Shown here in pieces: positions 1-8,966 of a stretch of DNA of 64,000 nucleotides. The notes beneath the pieces are model-generated. The model was given only the letters and a program-made list of their open reading frames with translations, made no database searches and was not told the origin of the DNA. The stretch is from Duganella phyllosphaerae (lineage in GTDB: Bacteria; Pseudomonadota; Gammaproteobacteria; Burkholderiales; Burkholderiaceae_D), in assembly GCF_001758785.1 (NCBI RefSeq), contig NZ_LROM01000147.1, positions 1 to 64,000 of the forward strand, read 5' to 3'. Made by a program: the position numbers and the translations under genes. Positions within the stretch are counted from its first letter, which is position 1. Every line of letters begins with the position of its first letter.

Positions 1-765
1 GCGCTGGGCTACGCGGTGGAAGTGCTGCCGCTGCTCGAGATCACGCCGCTGGCGGAGCCCACCGAACTGCTGGCCGCGCTCGAGCGCCTGACCTCGTCCG
101 CTGCTTCGGCGTCCGCTCCTTCCGCGCCCGCACCTTATTACGCGTTGGTCGCCTTCGTCTCGCCCAACGCCATCGACGCCGCTTTTGTTCACTTGAAAAC
201 CGTGCCGTCCGGCGTCACCTGGGCCGTGGTGGGCGAGGGCAGCCGGGTAGCGCTGGCCGCCCACGGCGTGGCGTCGCCCGGCGCCCACGTCGTCAGCCCG
301 CTCGACGCCGCCCGCAGCGACTCCGAGCACCTGCTGCAAGCACTGGACCTGGCCGCGCTCGACGGCAAGCGCGCCCTGATCATTCGTGGCGACGGCGGCC
401 GCGAACTGCTGGCCGACGGCCTGCGCGCGGCCGGCGCCCAGGTGGACGTGGTGCCGGCCTACCGGCGTGCGGCGCCGTCGCTCAGCCCCGAGCTGGAAGC
501 AACGCTGCGGCGCCTGCTGGCGCAGGACAACGACTGGATCATCACCAGCTCGGAGGCGCTGCGCGGCCTGCACGGCCTGCTGGCTGAACTCGATGCGCGT
601 GCGCCAGCGGGGGAAATACCGTGTGTTGTATCAATGCAACAACAGCATTTGATCGTCCCGCATGCCCGGATCGCGGAGACTGCGCATAATCTCGGCTTTT
701 CCCGGACCACCCTCACCGGATCAGGCGACGAACGGTTGCTGGCCGCGCTACAATCACTCCTATGA
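1..765 (+). CDS. hemD: Uroporphyrinogen-III synthase (5' end missing)
   Basis: Cyclises hydroxymethylbilane to uroporphyrinogen III in cytosolic haem/sirohaem synthesis. The reading frame is open from base 1 (ALGYAVEVLPLLEITPL), so the true start lies before the window; about 254 codons remain of a family near 260-280 residues. The two-lobed HemD pattern is visible: a central serine-containing stretch (ALVAFVSPNAIDA), a GEGSRVALAAHGV segment and a C-terminal WIITSSEALRGLHGLL segment. The stop overlaps the hemX start as ATGA at 762-765, so hemD, hemX and hemY are probably translated together; hemC would be expected upstream. Identification rests on lobe pattern plus context. Confidence 0.88.
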   Translation, partial: ALGYAVEVLPLLEITPLAEPTELLAALERLTSSAASASAPSAPAPYYALVAFVSPNAIDAAFVHLKTVPSGVTWAVVGEGSRVALAAHGVASPGAHVVSPLDAARSDSEHLLQALDLAALDGKRALIIRGDGGRELLADGLRAAGAQVDVVPAYRRAAPSLSPELEATLRRLLAQDNDWIITSSEALRGLHGLLAELDARAPAGEIPCVVSMQQQHLIVPHARIAETAHNLGFSRTTLTGSGDERLLAALQSLL

Positions 766-1937
766 ACGAACTGCCTACATTACCCGACCCCGCCGTCTCC
801 GGAGCTTCCGGTCCCGAGACTTCGGCCGCGCCGTCCAAGCCGGTCCTGTCGTCTTCCGAGCCCACCTTGCTCGCCACGCTGCAGCAGCCCAAGGTGCTGC
901 TGATCGGCGTGGTGGTGCTGGCGGTCCTGCTGGCCGGGCAAACCTGGTCGTCGCACCGGCAGCTCGGCAAACTGCGCCAGGAAATGGCGCTACGCCTGCA
1001 AAAGGGCGACACCATCAACGGCGAGACCAACAACCTGGCGCGCCAGGTGCAGGAGTCGAGCCGCGAACTGCAGGCCAAGGTGAATGTGCTGGAAAGCCGC
1101 CAGCAGGAGTCGCAAAGCCAGCAACTGGCGCTCGAACAGCTGTACCAGGACTTGTCCAAGAACCGCGACGAGTGGGCGCTCACCGAGATCGAACAGGTGC
1201 TGTCCACCGCCAGCCAGCAGCTGCAACTGGCCGGCAACGTGCCGGGTGCGCTGATCGCGCTGCAAAACGCCGACCGCAGCCTGTCGCGCTCGGACAAGCC
1301 GCAGTTCATCACCATCCGCCGCGCCATTGCCAAGGACACCGAAAAGCTCAAGGCCCTGCCCAATGTCGATTCGGTGGGCGTGGCGCTGCGTCTCGACAAT
1401 GTGATCGCCCAGGTCGACACGCTGCCCATGCTGTCGGACGAAAAGCCCACGCTGCCGGCGCCAACGCCGCGCAAGGTGCGCAAGCCGGTGCTCGATAAAA
1501 ACGGCAAGCCGGTAGCGGTGGTGGCGGGCGCCGAAGCAGAACCGGAATCGACGCCTTGGCTGCAGTCGCTGCAAGGCGCCTGGACCGGCTGGAGCAGCGA
1601 AATGTGGACCGATGTGCGCCAGCTGATCCGCGTGCGCAGCGTCGAGCATCCCGATGCGCTGATGGTGTCACCAAGCCAGGCCTACTTCATGCGCGAGAAC
1701 CTCAAGCTGCGCCTGCTCAACGCCCGCATGGCACTGTTGTCGCGCAACGAGACCGCGTTCCGCGCCGACCTGGTTGCCGCCCAGGAGGCGCTGGTCAAGT
1801 ATTACGACACCCGCGCCCGCGCCACCCAAAGCGTGCAGGCGCTGCTGCGCCAGGTCCAGAGCAGCAACCTGGCCATCGAGATGCCCACCTTGTCCGACAG
1901 CCTGAACGCGGTACGCAACTACAAGGCCAAGCCCTAG
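762..1937 (+). CDS. hemX: HemX-type membrane protein of the haem operon
   Basis: A 391-residue protein with a Pro/Ser/Ala-rich cytoplasmic N-terminus, one membrane segment (about residues 43-62, VLLIGVVVLAVLLAGQTW) and a long coiled-coil periplasmic part rich in Gln/Glu (about 65-150). This is the HemX family layout. Family members are often labelled uroporphyrinogen-III methyltransferase, but no SAM-binding motif is visible and the methyltransferase activity is doubtful. It overlaps hemD by four bases and is followed one base later by hemY, which fixes it as the middle gene of the operon. The biochemical role is unknown; a scaffold for haem enzymes is only an inference. Confidence 0.88.
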   Translation: MNELPTLPDPAVSGASGPETSAAPSKPVLSSSEPTLLATLQQPKVLLIGVVVLAVLLAGQTWSSHRQLGKLRQEMALRLQKGDTINGETNNLARQVQESSRELQAKVNVLESRQQESQSQQLALEQLYQDLSKNRDEWALTEIEQVLSTASQQLQLAGNVPGALIALQNADRSLSRSDKPQFITIRRAIAKDTEKLKALPNVDSVGVALRLDNVIAQVDTLPMLSDEKPTLPAPTPRKVRKPVLDKNGKPVAVVAGAEAEPESTPWLQSLQGAWTGWSSEMWTDVRQLIRVRSVEHPDALMVSPSQAYFMRENLKLRLLNARMALLSRNETAFRADLVAAQEALVKYYDTRARATQSVQALLRQVQSSNLAIEMPTLSDSLNAVRNYKAKP

Positions 1938-1938
1938 C

Positions 1939-3135
1939 ATGCGGATATTTCTCTGGATAGTCGCCCTGATGGCTGCGGCCATCGGCATCGCCGTGACGGC
2001 CCGCTTCAACCCCGGCAACGTGGTGCTGTTTTATCCGCCGCACCGCATCGACCTGTCGCTCAATTTCTTCTGCGTGCTGCTGGCGCTGCTGTTCGTGCTG
2101 CTGTACGTGGTGATCCGCGCGGTGCGCGCCACCGTCAAGATGCCGCGCAAGGTCGCCGCCTACCGCCAGCAAAAACGCGAGCGCGATGGCAACAAGGGAC
2201 TGCGCGAAGCATTGAAGGCGCTGTTCGAGGGCCGCTTCGGCCATGCCGAAAAAGCCGCCCTGCGCGCCTCGGAACTGCCGGAAAATGCCGGCGTGGCCGC
2301 GCTGATCGGCGCCCGCGCCGCGCACCGCATGCGCCAGGCCGCCCGTCGCGACCAGTGGCTCGCGCGCCTGCAGGACGACAACGCCATGAAAACCGCGCGC
2401 CTGATGACCATGACCGAACTGCTGGTGGACGACCACCAGCCCGAAGCCGCGCTGGCCGCCGTGCGCGAACTCAATGCCAGCGGCACCCGTCACATCCACG
2501 CGCTGCAATGGTCGCTCAAGGCCCAGCAGCAGGCCAAGAACTGGCCCGAGGTGCTGCGCCTGGTGCGTTCGCTCGACAAGCACCGCGCGCTGCATCCGGC
2601 GCTGTCGTCGCGTTTGCGCGAGCTGGCCTACGAAGACCTGCTCAGCGACAAATCGCACGATGCCGAGTCGCTGCTGCGGGTATGGTCCACGGTGCCCAAC
2701 GCCGACCGCATCAAGCCCTACATCGCCTGCCGCGCCGCTACCGCGCTGAACGCGCGCGGCCTGCACGACGAAGCGCGCCTGGTGGCCGAAGAATCGCTCA
2801 ATGCCGACTGGGACGACCGCGTCATTCGCACCTACCGCGAAGCGGCGGCGCCTGCCGGATCGGCTGCTTTGCTCACGCAAATCAACCACTGCGAACGCTG
2901 GATGCAAACCCGTCCGACCGATGCCGAACTGGCGCTCACATTGGGTTCGCTGTGCCTGAAGCAGAAACTGTGGGGCAAGGCTCAGCGCCACCTGGAGCAA
3001 GCCTTGTCCGACGCGGCCGACCCGCGCATGGTGCGCGAATCGCACCTGAAGCTGGCGCAGCTGCACGAAGCGCTGCAGCAGACGGAGGAAGCGGCCAGCC
3101 ACTACCGCCAGTGCGCGCTGGCGACCGTTCTCTAA
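1939..3135 (+). CDS. hemY: HemY, TPR protein of haem biosynthesis
   Basis: A 398-residue protein with two membrane segments at the N-terminus (about 1-20 and 38-60) and a helical TPR-like body (about 90-395). This is the HemY_N plus TPR arrangement found downstream of hemX in proteobacteria. It is distinct from the Gram-positive protoporphyrinogen oxidase that shares the name. The ATG lies one base after the hemX stop. The TAA stop (3133-3135) overlaps the stop of the convergent TonB receptor gene (3132-3134), so the two transcripts meet with no spacer. Confidence 0.9.
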   Translation: MRIFLWIVALMAAAIGIAVTARFNPGNVVLFYPPHRIDLSLNFFCVLLALLFVLLYVVIRAVRATVKMPRKVAAYRQQKRERDGNKGLREALKALFEGRFGHAEKAALRASELPENAGVAALIGARAAHRMRQAARRDQWLARLQDDNAMKTARLMTMTELLVDDHQPEAALAAVRELNASGTRHIHALQWSLKAQQQAKNWPEVLRLVRSLDKHRALHPALSSRLRELAYEDLLSDKSHDAESLLRVWSTVPNADRIKPYIACRAATALNARGLHDEARLVAEESLNADWDDRVIRTYREAAAPAGSAALLTQINHCERWMQTRPTDAELALTLGSLCLKQKLWGKAQRHLEQALSDAADPRMVRESHLKLAQLHEALQQTEEAASHYRQCALATVL

Positions 3136-5558
3136 AACCTGTAATTGGCGGTCAGCGCCACGCTGCGCGGATCGCCATACACGCCGGTCCCGTACGATCC
3201 CATCCCCGGCATATACGTCTTGTCGAGCACGTTGTTGACGTTCAGCGTCACGCTCACGCGGCGGTTGATGTCGTACCGCGCCAGCAACCCCAGCACCGCG
3301 TACGACGGCTGCGTCGCGCGCCAGCGGCGGGCGTCCGACGCCTGGTAATAGGTCTCGCTCTGCCACGTCAGCGAACCGCCCACCGTCAGTTGGTTCAGCG
3401 CCCCCGCCAGCTGGTACGCCGTGCTCAGTTTGAATAAATGCTTGGGCTGGTTGGTATTGACCGCGCTTAAGATCACATCGGGCTGCGAAGGGATGCGCGA
3501 CATGCGGAAGGTGTAGCCACCCGCGACATTCCACCTTGGCGCCGCCTGGCCCGACACTTCCAGTTCCACGCCCTTGCTGGTCACGCCCTCGATCGGGCGG
3601 TAGATCTCGCCGCCGGTGGCGGCGTTGATGCCCACGTATTGGGCCGAGTTGTTTTGCTCGGTGCGAAAGAGGGCGATGCCGGCGTTCAGGCGCTGGTCGA
3701 AGAATTCGCCCTTGACGCCTGCTTCGACGTTCTTGCCTGTCAGCGGATCGAGCGAGCGGTCGCTGGCGTCCTTGTAATAGGTTTGCGGACGGAAGATGTC
3801 GGTATAGCTGGCGTACACCGACCAGTTGCGGTGGAAGTCGTACACCACGCCCGCGTAGGGCACCACTTTTTCGCCGATGTCGAGGTTGTCGGCCACCGCG
3901 CGCACGCCGGCGTTATTGACCTGGAAGTCGACCAGCTTGTACCAGCTCATGCGCGCGCCCAGGATCACCGACAACTGGTCGGTCGGGCGCAGGCGGGTAG
4001 CCAGCGACAAGCCCTTTTCGGTGATGGTGGTCTCGCGGTCGGCGCGCTTGGGGTACGATGCCGGCTTTGCCAGGTTGCCGTCCCAGGCAAAATAGTCGGG
4101 CACCGGGATCAGGGCCGGGCTGGTGTAGAGCTGGGCATCTTTCACTGCGCGCGAATAACCGGCGCCCAGCATCAGTTCATGCTGGCGGCCGAACAGCGTG
4201 AACGGGCCGGTCAACGCCAGGTTGGCGGTGTCGGTGGCGGCCTGGGTGGGCAGCAGGCCGGCCAGCAGCCGCACGCCGGCGCCGGTAACCCGGTCCACCG
4301 CACCGTTGTAGGCCGAGCCATATTCCACTTCCTTCGACTGCTTGAGGTGGCTGGCCGCCAGGTCCAGCTTCCAGCCGCTGGCGAAGCTGTGCTTGAGCGC
4401 GGCGAAAGTATTGGTGCTGTTGTTGTCCCAGTACGACCAGCGCGCGGCCGGGTTGAGCGAACGGCGGAAAGCGGTTTGCGTACCGTCGCTGTAGAACAGC
4501 GGAAGATGGCCGAAGGTAGCGCCGTCTGCGCGCGAGCGCATGTAATCGATGCCCACCGTCAGCAAGGTGCGCGGACCGAGGTCGGCCTCGATGATGGCGT
4601 AGGCGTTGCGGGTGTCGCGCTGGTAGTAGTCGATGTACGAGTCGGCGTTTTGCGCAGCCAGCACCACGCGCCCGCGCACGCTGCCGCTGGCGTTGAGCGG
4701 CCCCGACACATCGGCCACGCCGCGATAGCGGTGCCACGAGCCGGCGCTGGCATTGAGGGAGCCGGCAAACTCGCTGGTAGGGCGCTTGCGCACCAGGTTG
4801 ATGGTGGCGGACGGATTGCCGGCGCCGGTCAGCAGGCCGGCGGCGCCGCGCACCACTTCCACGTGATCGTAGATGGCGCTGTCGCCGATGGCGGTGGTGT
4901 ACTGGTTGGAGCTGTCGAGGGTATTGGGCACGCCGTCGAACTGGAAATTCTCGATGGTGTAGCCGCGCGCATAAAAGGTGGCGCGTTCGCTGTCGTTGCG
5001 GCCCACGGTCACCCCCACGGTTTTTTCCAGGATGTCGGGCACGGTGATCAGCGCCTGGTCGTCCATCTGCTGGCGCGTGATCACGCTCACCGATTGCGGC
5101 GTCTCGCGTGCCGATAGCCCCAGGCGGGTGGCGGTGCTCATCGAGCGCATGCCGTAAGCGCCGCTGTTTTCGGTGACGTTGTCCGCCTCGGGCCGGGCCG
5201 AGACGCTGATGGTGTCGAGAGTCTGGGCGACGGCGGCTGGCGCGGCGACCCGGCGCACGCTGAAACCGCGGTCGCCCAGGCTGACCACCTCCAGGCCGCT
5301 GCCGGCCAGCAGCGCGGCAAAGCCGGAGGCCGGCGTGTGCGGGCCTTGCAGGCCGGGCGAAGTGCGATCGGCAGCGAGCGCCGGATCGAACGACAGCGCC
5401 GCGCCAGCGGCCGCCGCGAACTGGTTGAGCACGGCGGCCAGCGGTCCGGCGGGGATCTGGTAGGTGCGGGTGGCTTCGGCCGCAGCGGCGAAAGCCAGCG
5501 GCATTGCGAGCGGCATGGCAAGCGCCAATGCCAGGGGTGTCAAACGGTGAGTGAACAT
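3132..5558 (-). CDS. TonB-dependent siderophore receptor with STN signalling domain
   Basis: An 808-residue outer-membrane receptor of the FecA/FpvA type. It has a signal peptide (about 1-24), then a secretin/TonB N-terminal (STN) domain (about 28-100, TYQIPAGPLAAVLNQFAAAA), a TonB-box/plug region (TRLGLSARETPQSVSVITRQ) and a beta-barrel ending in YRF, the usual C-terminal aromatic. The STN domain predicts contact with the FecR-type protein encoded upstream. I start at MFTHRLTPLALALA because it opens a clean signal peptide; the open frame further upstream is Pro/Arg-rich shadow of fecR. The likely cargo is a ferric siderophore; the exact ligand cannot be read from the sequence. Confidence 0.92.
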   Translation of the reverse strand: MFTHRLTPLALALAMPLAMPLAFAAAAEATRTYQIPAGPLAAVLNQFAAAAGAALSFDPALAADRTSPGLQGPHTPASGFAALLAGSGLEVVSLGDRGFSVRRVAAPAAVAQTLDTISVSARPEADNVTENSGAYGMRSMSTATRLGLSARETPQSVSVITRQQMDDQALITVPDILEKTVGVTVGRNDSERATFYARGYTIENFQFDGVPNTLDSSNQYTTAIGDSAIYDHVEVVRGAAGLLTGAGNPSATINLVRKRPTSEFAGSLNASAGSWHRYRGVADVSGPLNASGSVRGRVVLAAQNADSYIDYYQRDTRNAYAIIEADLGPRTLLTVGIDYMRSRADGATFGHLPLFYSDGTQTAFRRSLNPAARWSYWDNNSTNTFAALKHSFASGWKLDLAASHLKQSKEVEYGSAYNGAVDRVTGAGVRLLAGLLPTQAATDTANLALTGPFTLFGRQHELMLGAGYSRAVKDAQLYTSPALIPVPDYFAWDGNLAKPASYPKRADRETTITEKGLSLATRLRPTDQLSVILGARMSWYKLVDFQVNNAGVRAVADNLDIGEKVVPYAGVVYDFHRNWSVYASYTDIFRPQTYYKDASDRSLDPLTGKNVEAGVKGEFFDQRLNAGIALFRTEQNNSAQYVGINAATGGEIYRPIEGVTSKGVELEVSGQAAPRWNVAGGYTFRMSRIPSQPDVILSAVNTNQPKHLFKLSTAYQLAGALNQLTVGGSLTWQSETYYQASDARRWRATQPSYAVLGLLARYDINRRVSVTLNVNNVLDKTYMPGMGSYGTGVYGDPRSVALTANYRF

Positions 5559-5647
5559 GCGGGCCTTGTTAAGTTGGACAATCAGGGAGTTCCTGTCCTG
5601 TAGGCCGGATGAGACGCAAAAAGCGGAAAATTTCTTGTGAAAATATT

Positions 5648-6688
5648 TTAGCGCGGTCCCAGCGTGACCCAGTACCGCGTGATGCTGCGCTGGCGCAGCG
5701 GGAAGGTACGGATGAGCAGGACCAGCGCACGGTCGGTGTCGGTCAGCGGAAACACGCCGGAAATGCGCAAGTTGGCGACTGCCGGATCGCAACCCAGCCG
5801 GCCATGGCGATAGCGCGACAGCTCTTCCAGCACTTCGGCCAGGCTGCGGTCGTTGACCAGCAAATGGCCCGAGCGCCACTGGCCGGCATAGTCGGCCGCA
5901 GGCTGCGGCGCTTCGACGCTGGTACTGGTGAAGCGTGCCTGTTGCCCGGCGCGCAGCAGTACGGCTTGACGGTCGGCAGTGCGTATCGCCACCGCGTGTT
6001 CGAGCACCGCCACCTCGGTGTAGCCACCTGGCTGGCCGCCCAATGGACCATCGACCTGGCGCACCGTAAAGCGCGTGCCCAGCGCGGTGATGCTGCCTTG
6101 TGCGGTTTGCACCATGAACGGACGCGAATCGACCGCCTGCTGCCGCTGCAGTTGGCGCTGGTGCGCGGTTTCGATCAGCACGGCGCCCGCCCACAGCTGT
6201 ACCACCCGCGCAGTTGCCGTAAAGCGCACATCGATTGCGGTGGCGGTGTCGAGCACCATCAGCGAGCCGTCGGCAAGTTGCACCTCGCGCTGCTGACCGA
6301 TGCCGGTACGGTGCTCGGCCAGCAGCGGCCGCGCAAAACCGTGCTCACCGGCGCCGCGCCAGGCCACGTAGCCGAGCGTGCCGGTGGACGCCAGCAGCGC
6401 CATGCCGCGCAGCGCCTGGCGCCGGCTGCGCGCCTGTGCGGTCAGGCGCAGTGCGGGCGCAGCGATATTGGCGGGTACTTGCAGCAGCGTGGCGCGCATG
6501 GCTTCGATGCGCTGCCAGGCGCGCCGGTGGTCCGGGTGCGCCGCCTGCCACTGGCGCCAGGCGGCGCGGTCGGCCTCGGTGGTGCTGCCCGAGCACAGGC
6601 GCGCATACCACGCCACCGCTTCCTTGCGTACGGTGGCCGCGTCGCGCGGTGCCGGCGCCGCGTCGGTTGATGGCGGTCGCGCGTTCAT
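5648..6688 (-). CDS. FecR-type anti-sigma / signal relay protein
   Basis: A 346-residue inner-membrane regulator. It shows an N-terminal DUF4880 segment (EAVAWYARLCSGSTTEADRA), a predicted membrane segment about residues 72-92 (ALRGMALLASTGTLGYVAW), a periplasmic FecR domain (DGSLMVLDTATAIDVRF) and a C-terminal STN-like segment (SLAEVLEELSRYRHG). I choose the ATG at 6688 because it overlaps the sigma-factor stop as ATGA (6685-6688). It should receive the substrate signal from the receptor STN domain and release or activate the sigma factor. Confidence 0.9.
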   Translation of the reverse strand: MNARPPSTDAAPAPRDAATVRKEAVAWYARLCSGSTTEADRAAWRQWQAAHPDHRRAWQRIEAMRATLLQVPANIAAPALRLTAQARSRRQALRGMALLASTGTLGYVAWRGAGEHGFARPLLAEHRTGIGQQREVQLADGSLMVLDTATAIDVRFTATARVVQLWAGAVLIETAHQRQLQRQQAVDSRPFMVQTAQGSITALGTRFTVRQVDGPLGGQPGGYTEVAVLEHAVAIRTADRQAVLLRAGQQARFTSTSVEAPQPAADYAGQWRSGHLLVNDRSLAEVLEELSRYRHGRLGCDPAVANLRISGVFPLTDTDRALVLLIRTFPLRQRSITRYWVTLGPR

Positions 6689-7197
6689 GGCGCCAGCAGG
6701 TAGCAGTGTTCGATGGCCTTGCACATGTGATTGCCGACCGTGCGCTTGGTCACGCCCAGTTCCGCCGCGATCTGTTCGTAGGTCAGGCCGTCCAGTTGCG
6801 ACAGCAGGAACGCTTGCCGTACCTGCGGCTTCAAGCCGTCGAGCATGGCGTCGATGGCCACCAGCGCTTCGAGCATGATGGCGCGCATTTCCGGCGATGG
6901 CTGGTGGACGTCGGGCAGGGCGGCCAGCGCGTCGAGATAGGCGCGTTCGACATCCTTGCGGCGGAAAAAATCGGCCATCAGGCCACGGGCGATGGTGCCC
7001 AGGTACGCGCGCGGGGCACTCAGCGCCGGCGCCTGCAACGGGCCGCTGCGGGTGAGCACTCGCACAAAAGTATCGTGGGCGAGATCGGCGGCGTCACCGG
7101 TATTACCCATTTTTCGACGCAGCCAGCCGTGCAGCCAACCGTGGTGGTCGCTGTACAGGGTGGCCGCGCTGTGGTCGTGGAGGGTGAGGGGAGGCAC
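6685..7197 (-). CDS. ECF sigma factor, FecI type
   Basis: A 170-residue sigma-70-family protein of the iron-starvation ECF group. Region 2 is visible near residues 10-75 (DLAHDTFVRVLTR) and region 4 near 110-165 (LKPQVRQAFLLSQLDGLTYE, then the TKRTVGNHMCKAIEHC helix). The start is GTG at 7197; a stop lies just upstream in frame, so no earlier start is possible. A Fur-like box lies 17 bases upstream. The arrangement sigma factor - FecR - receptor is the standard cell-surface signalling cassette, expected to switch on its own receptor gene. Confidence 0.9.
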   Translation of the reverse strand: MPPLTLHDHSAATLYSDHHGWLHGWLRRKMGNTGDAADLAHDTFVRVLTRSGPLQAPALSAPRAYLGTIARGLMADFFRRKDVERAYLDALAALPDVHQPSPEMRAIMLEALVAIDAMLDGLKPQVRQAFLLSQLDGLTYEQIAAELGVTKRTVGNHMCKAIEHCYLLAP

Positions 7198-7212
7198 GGC
7201 GCTCAGGTAAAA

Positions 7213-7234
7213 TTAAATGGTAATCATTCTCATC
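7213..7234 (-). promoter_or_regulatory. Fur-box-like operator upstream of the FecI gene
   Basis: Read on the minus strand the site is GATGAGAATGATTACCATTT, close to the Fur consensus GATAATGATAATCATTATC, with the AATGAT and ATTACCATT halves preserved. It lies directly in front of the GTG start of the sigma factor. This fits iron repression of the cassette. It is a motif match by eye only. Confidence 0.6.
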
Positions 7235-7397
7235 TGAGTCATCATATCATCCCTGCGGCGTGGGCGCCACCACCAACAATCGGGGCCGCGCACCGGTGCT
7301 GCGCCGCACAAGCAGCCTGTACTTCGCTATAATTACGCCGTTAATTTACGCTGTTTCGATTGTCCGATTGTCAGCACCCTCCCAACAAGGAAAACCC

Positions 7398-7940
7398 ATG
7401 AGCTTGAACAAAGTGCCTTCGGGCCGCGATGTGCCTAACGACTTCAACGTGATCATCGAAATCCCGATGAACGCCGATCCGATCAAGTACGAAGTCGATA
7501 AAGATTCGGGCGCGATCTTCGTGGACCGTTTCATGGGCACCGCCATGCACTACCCGTGCAACTATGGCTATGTGCCGAACACTCTGTCGGACGACGGCGA
7601 TCCGGTCGATGTGCTGGTGATCACCCCGTTCCCGCTGATCCCGGGCGTGGTCGTGCGCTGCCGTCCTATCGGCGTGCTGAAAATGACCGACGAATCCGGT
7701 GAAGACGCCAAAGTCCTGGCCGTGCCGGTCGATAAAGTACTGTCGATCTACAGCCACTGGCAAAAGCCGGAAGACCTGAACGAACTGCGCCTGCGCCAGA
7801 TCCAGCACTTCTTCGAGCACTACAAGGACCTGGAAAAAGGCAAATGGGTCAAGATCGACGGCTGGTACGGCGTTGAAGATGCCAAACAGGAAATCCTGAA
7901 CGGCGTGGCGTCGTACAACAAGGAAAACGCTGCCGGCTGA
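7398..7940 (+). CDS. ppa: Inorganic pyrophosphatase (soluble, family I)
   Basis: A 180-residue cytosolic enzyme that hydrolyses pyrophosphate to two phosphates and so pulls biosynthetic reactions forward. The signature DDGDPVDVLV (around residue 65-75) carries the metal-binding aspartates, and EDAKVLAVP follows as expected. Length matches bacterial family I hexameric enzymes (about 175-180). I start at the ATG at 7398, preceded by AAGGAAAA; the open frame upstream has no family similarity. A strong intrinsic terminator follows, so the gene is probably monocistronic. Confidence 0.95.
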   Translation: MSLNKVPSGRDVPNDFNVIIEIPMNADPIKYEVDKDSGAIFVDRFMGTAMHYPCNYGYVPNTLSDDGDPVDVLVITPFPLIPGVVVRCRPIGVLKMTDESGEDAKVLAVPVDKVLSIYSHWQKPEDLNELRLRQIQHFFEHYKDLEKGKWVKIDGWYGVEDAKQEILNGVASYNKENAAG

Positions 7941-7960
7941 TACGCCAGCGTGACATGGAA

Positions 7961-7998
7961 AAGCCCGGCCGCACTGTGATTGTGCGGCCGGGCTTTTT
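7961..7998 (+). terminator. Rho-independent terminator of ppa
   Basis: A perfect 13-bp stem (AAGCCCGGCCGCA at 7961-7973 pairing with 7982-7994), an 8-base loop and a run of six T. It is one of the clearest terminators in the window. Confidence 0.9.
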
Positions 7999-8125
7999 TG
8001 TGGCCAATTCTTTCGCGCGGACGTTTCAGGGGCGGCGCCAATCGGTACGCAATCGATGTGCAATCGATTGCAAAATGGGTTGGGCGCGATTGCCACGTAC
8101 CAGCGATGCGCTAGCACGCAGCAGA

Positions 8126-8803
8126 TCAGTTGCGCGCGTAAGCCTCTACCTTCGTCTCGGTCCCGGCCATGGCTGCGCCAGCCAGTTCGGCTTCCGCCTC
8201 GCGGCGCAGGCGCGACATGTACTGCGGCGTGATGCCGAGGTACGAGGCGATGGCGCGCTGCGAGATGCGCGACTCGAGTCCCGGATATTCTTCGCGGAAC
8301 GCGGCGAGGCGCTCCTGGGCCGACGTTTCGCCCGCTGCATAGGCGCGCATAGCCAGGTTGTGCATGCCGTGCATGGCTGCCTGCAGGTGATAATGCTGCA
8401 TCACCTCGCTTTGAGCGCGCAGCGCACTGGCCTGGGTCCAGTCCAGCGTAAAGCCGTGGATGGTGGTTTCCGCGACCAGGAACTGCACCGCCGGCTGGCC
8501 GTTCTCGCCGGCGATCAGGTCGGTGAGGGTGGTGGCCGATTCGCCCTCGCGATAAAAGCGCAGGGTCACTTCCACGCCGTCGCGATTGAAGAAGCCGCTG
8601 CGCGCCACGCCACTGGCCAGCCAGTGCACCTGGGTGGCAACGGCACCGGCGCGCTGCAGGAACTCGCCCTTGCGCACAGTGAATGGCTGGGCGATCTGCG
8701 CCAGCTGGTCGGTTACGTTGGTATAGGCCTCTTCAGTGACGCCGAGTCGTTTCATCGTGGCGGCCTTGAAGCGGTTCCGTTGTTTAATAAAATCTGAATT
8801 CAT
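8126..8803 (-). CDS. Crp/Fnr-family transcription regulator
   Basis: A 225-residue protein with a cyclic-nucleotide-binding-type beta-roll (about 35-140, VRKGEFLQRAGAVATQVHWL) and a C-terminal helix-turn-helix (ISQRAIASYLGITPQYMSRL, about 185-205). No cysteine cluster typical of oxygen-sensing FNR is seen. The effector-binding arginine of true CRP is not evident, so the ligand is unknown. A later ATG (MKRLG, 8755) is possible. The neighbours, ppa on one side and a GNAT protein on the other, do not reveal the target. Confidence 0.85.
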   Translation of the reverse strand: MNSDFIKQRNRFKAATMKRLGVTEEAYTNVTDQLAQIAQPFTVRKGEFLQRAGAVATQVHWLASGVARSGFFNRDGVEVTLRFYREGESATTLTDLIAGENGQPAVQFLVAETTIHGFTLDWTQASALRAQSEVMQHYHLQAAMHGMHNLAMRAYAAGETSAQERLAAFREEYPGLESRISQRAIASYLGITPQYMSRLRREAEAELAGAAMAGTETKVEAYARN

Positions 8804-8966
8804 TGTTTTGCGTCACGTGTTGTGACAAAACCGTCAACGGGCATAGAGTATAGGCGCGATTGAAAATGCTGTGAAGCAATCTGGTTTCATCCATGGTCAG
8901 AGTGTTGCTACCGCTAACATTCTACCCTTTTAACGAAATTCTCACACATCTACGTACGGGATGCCC

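Noticed and set aside
1795..3534. Long minus-strand open frame across hemX-hemY
   Set aside because: Composition is Arg/His/Gly-rich with no domain pattern; it is the antisense shadow of conserved plus-strand genes in GC-rich DNA.
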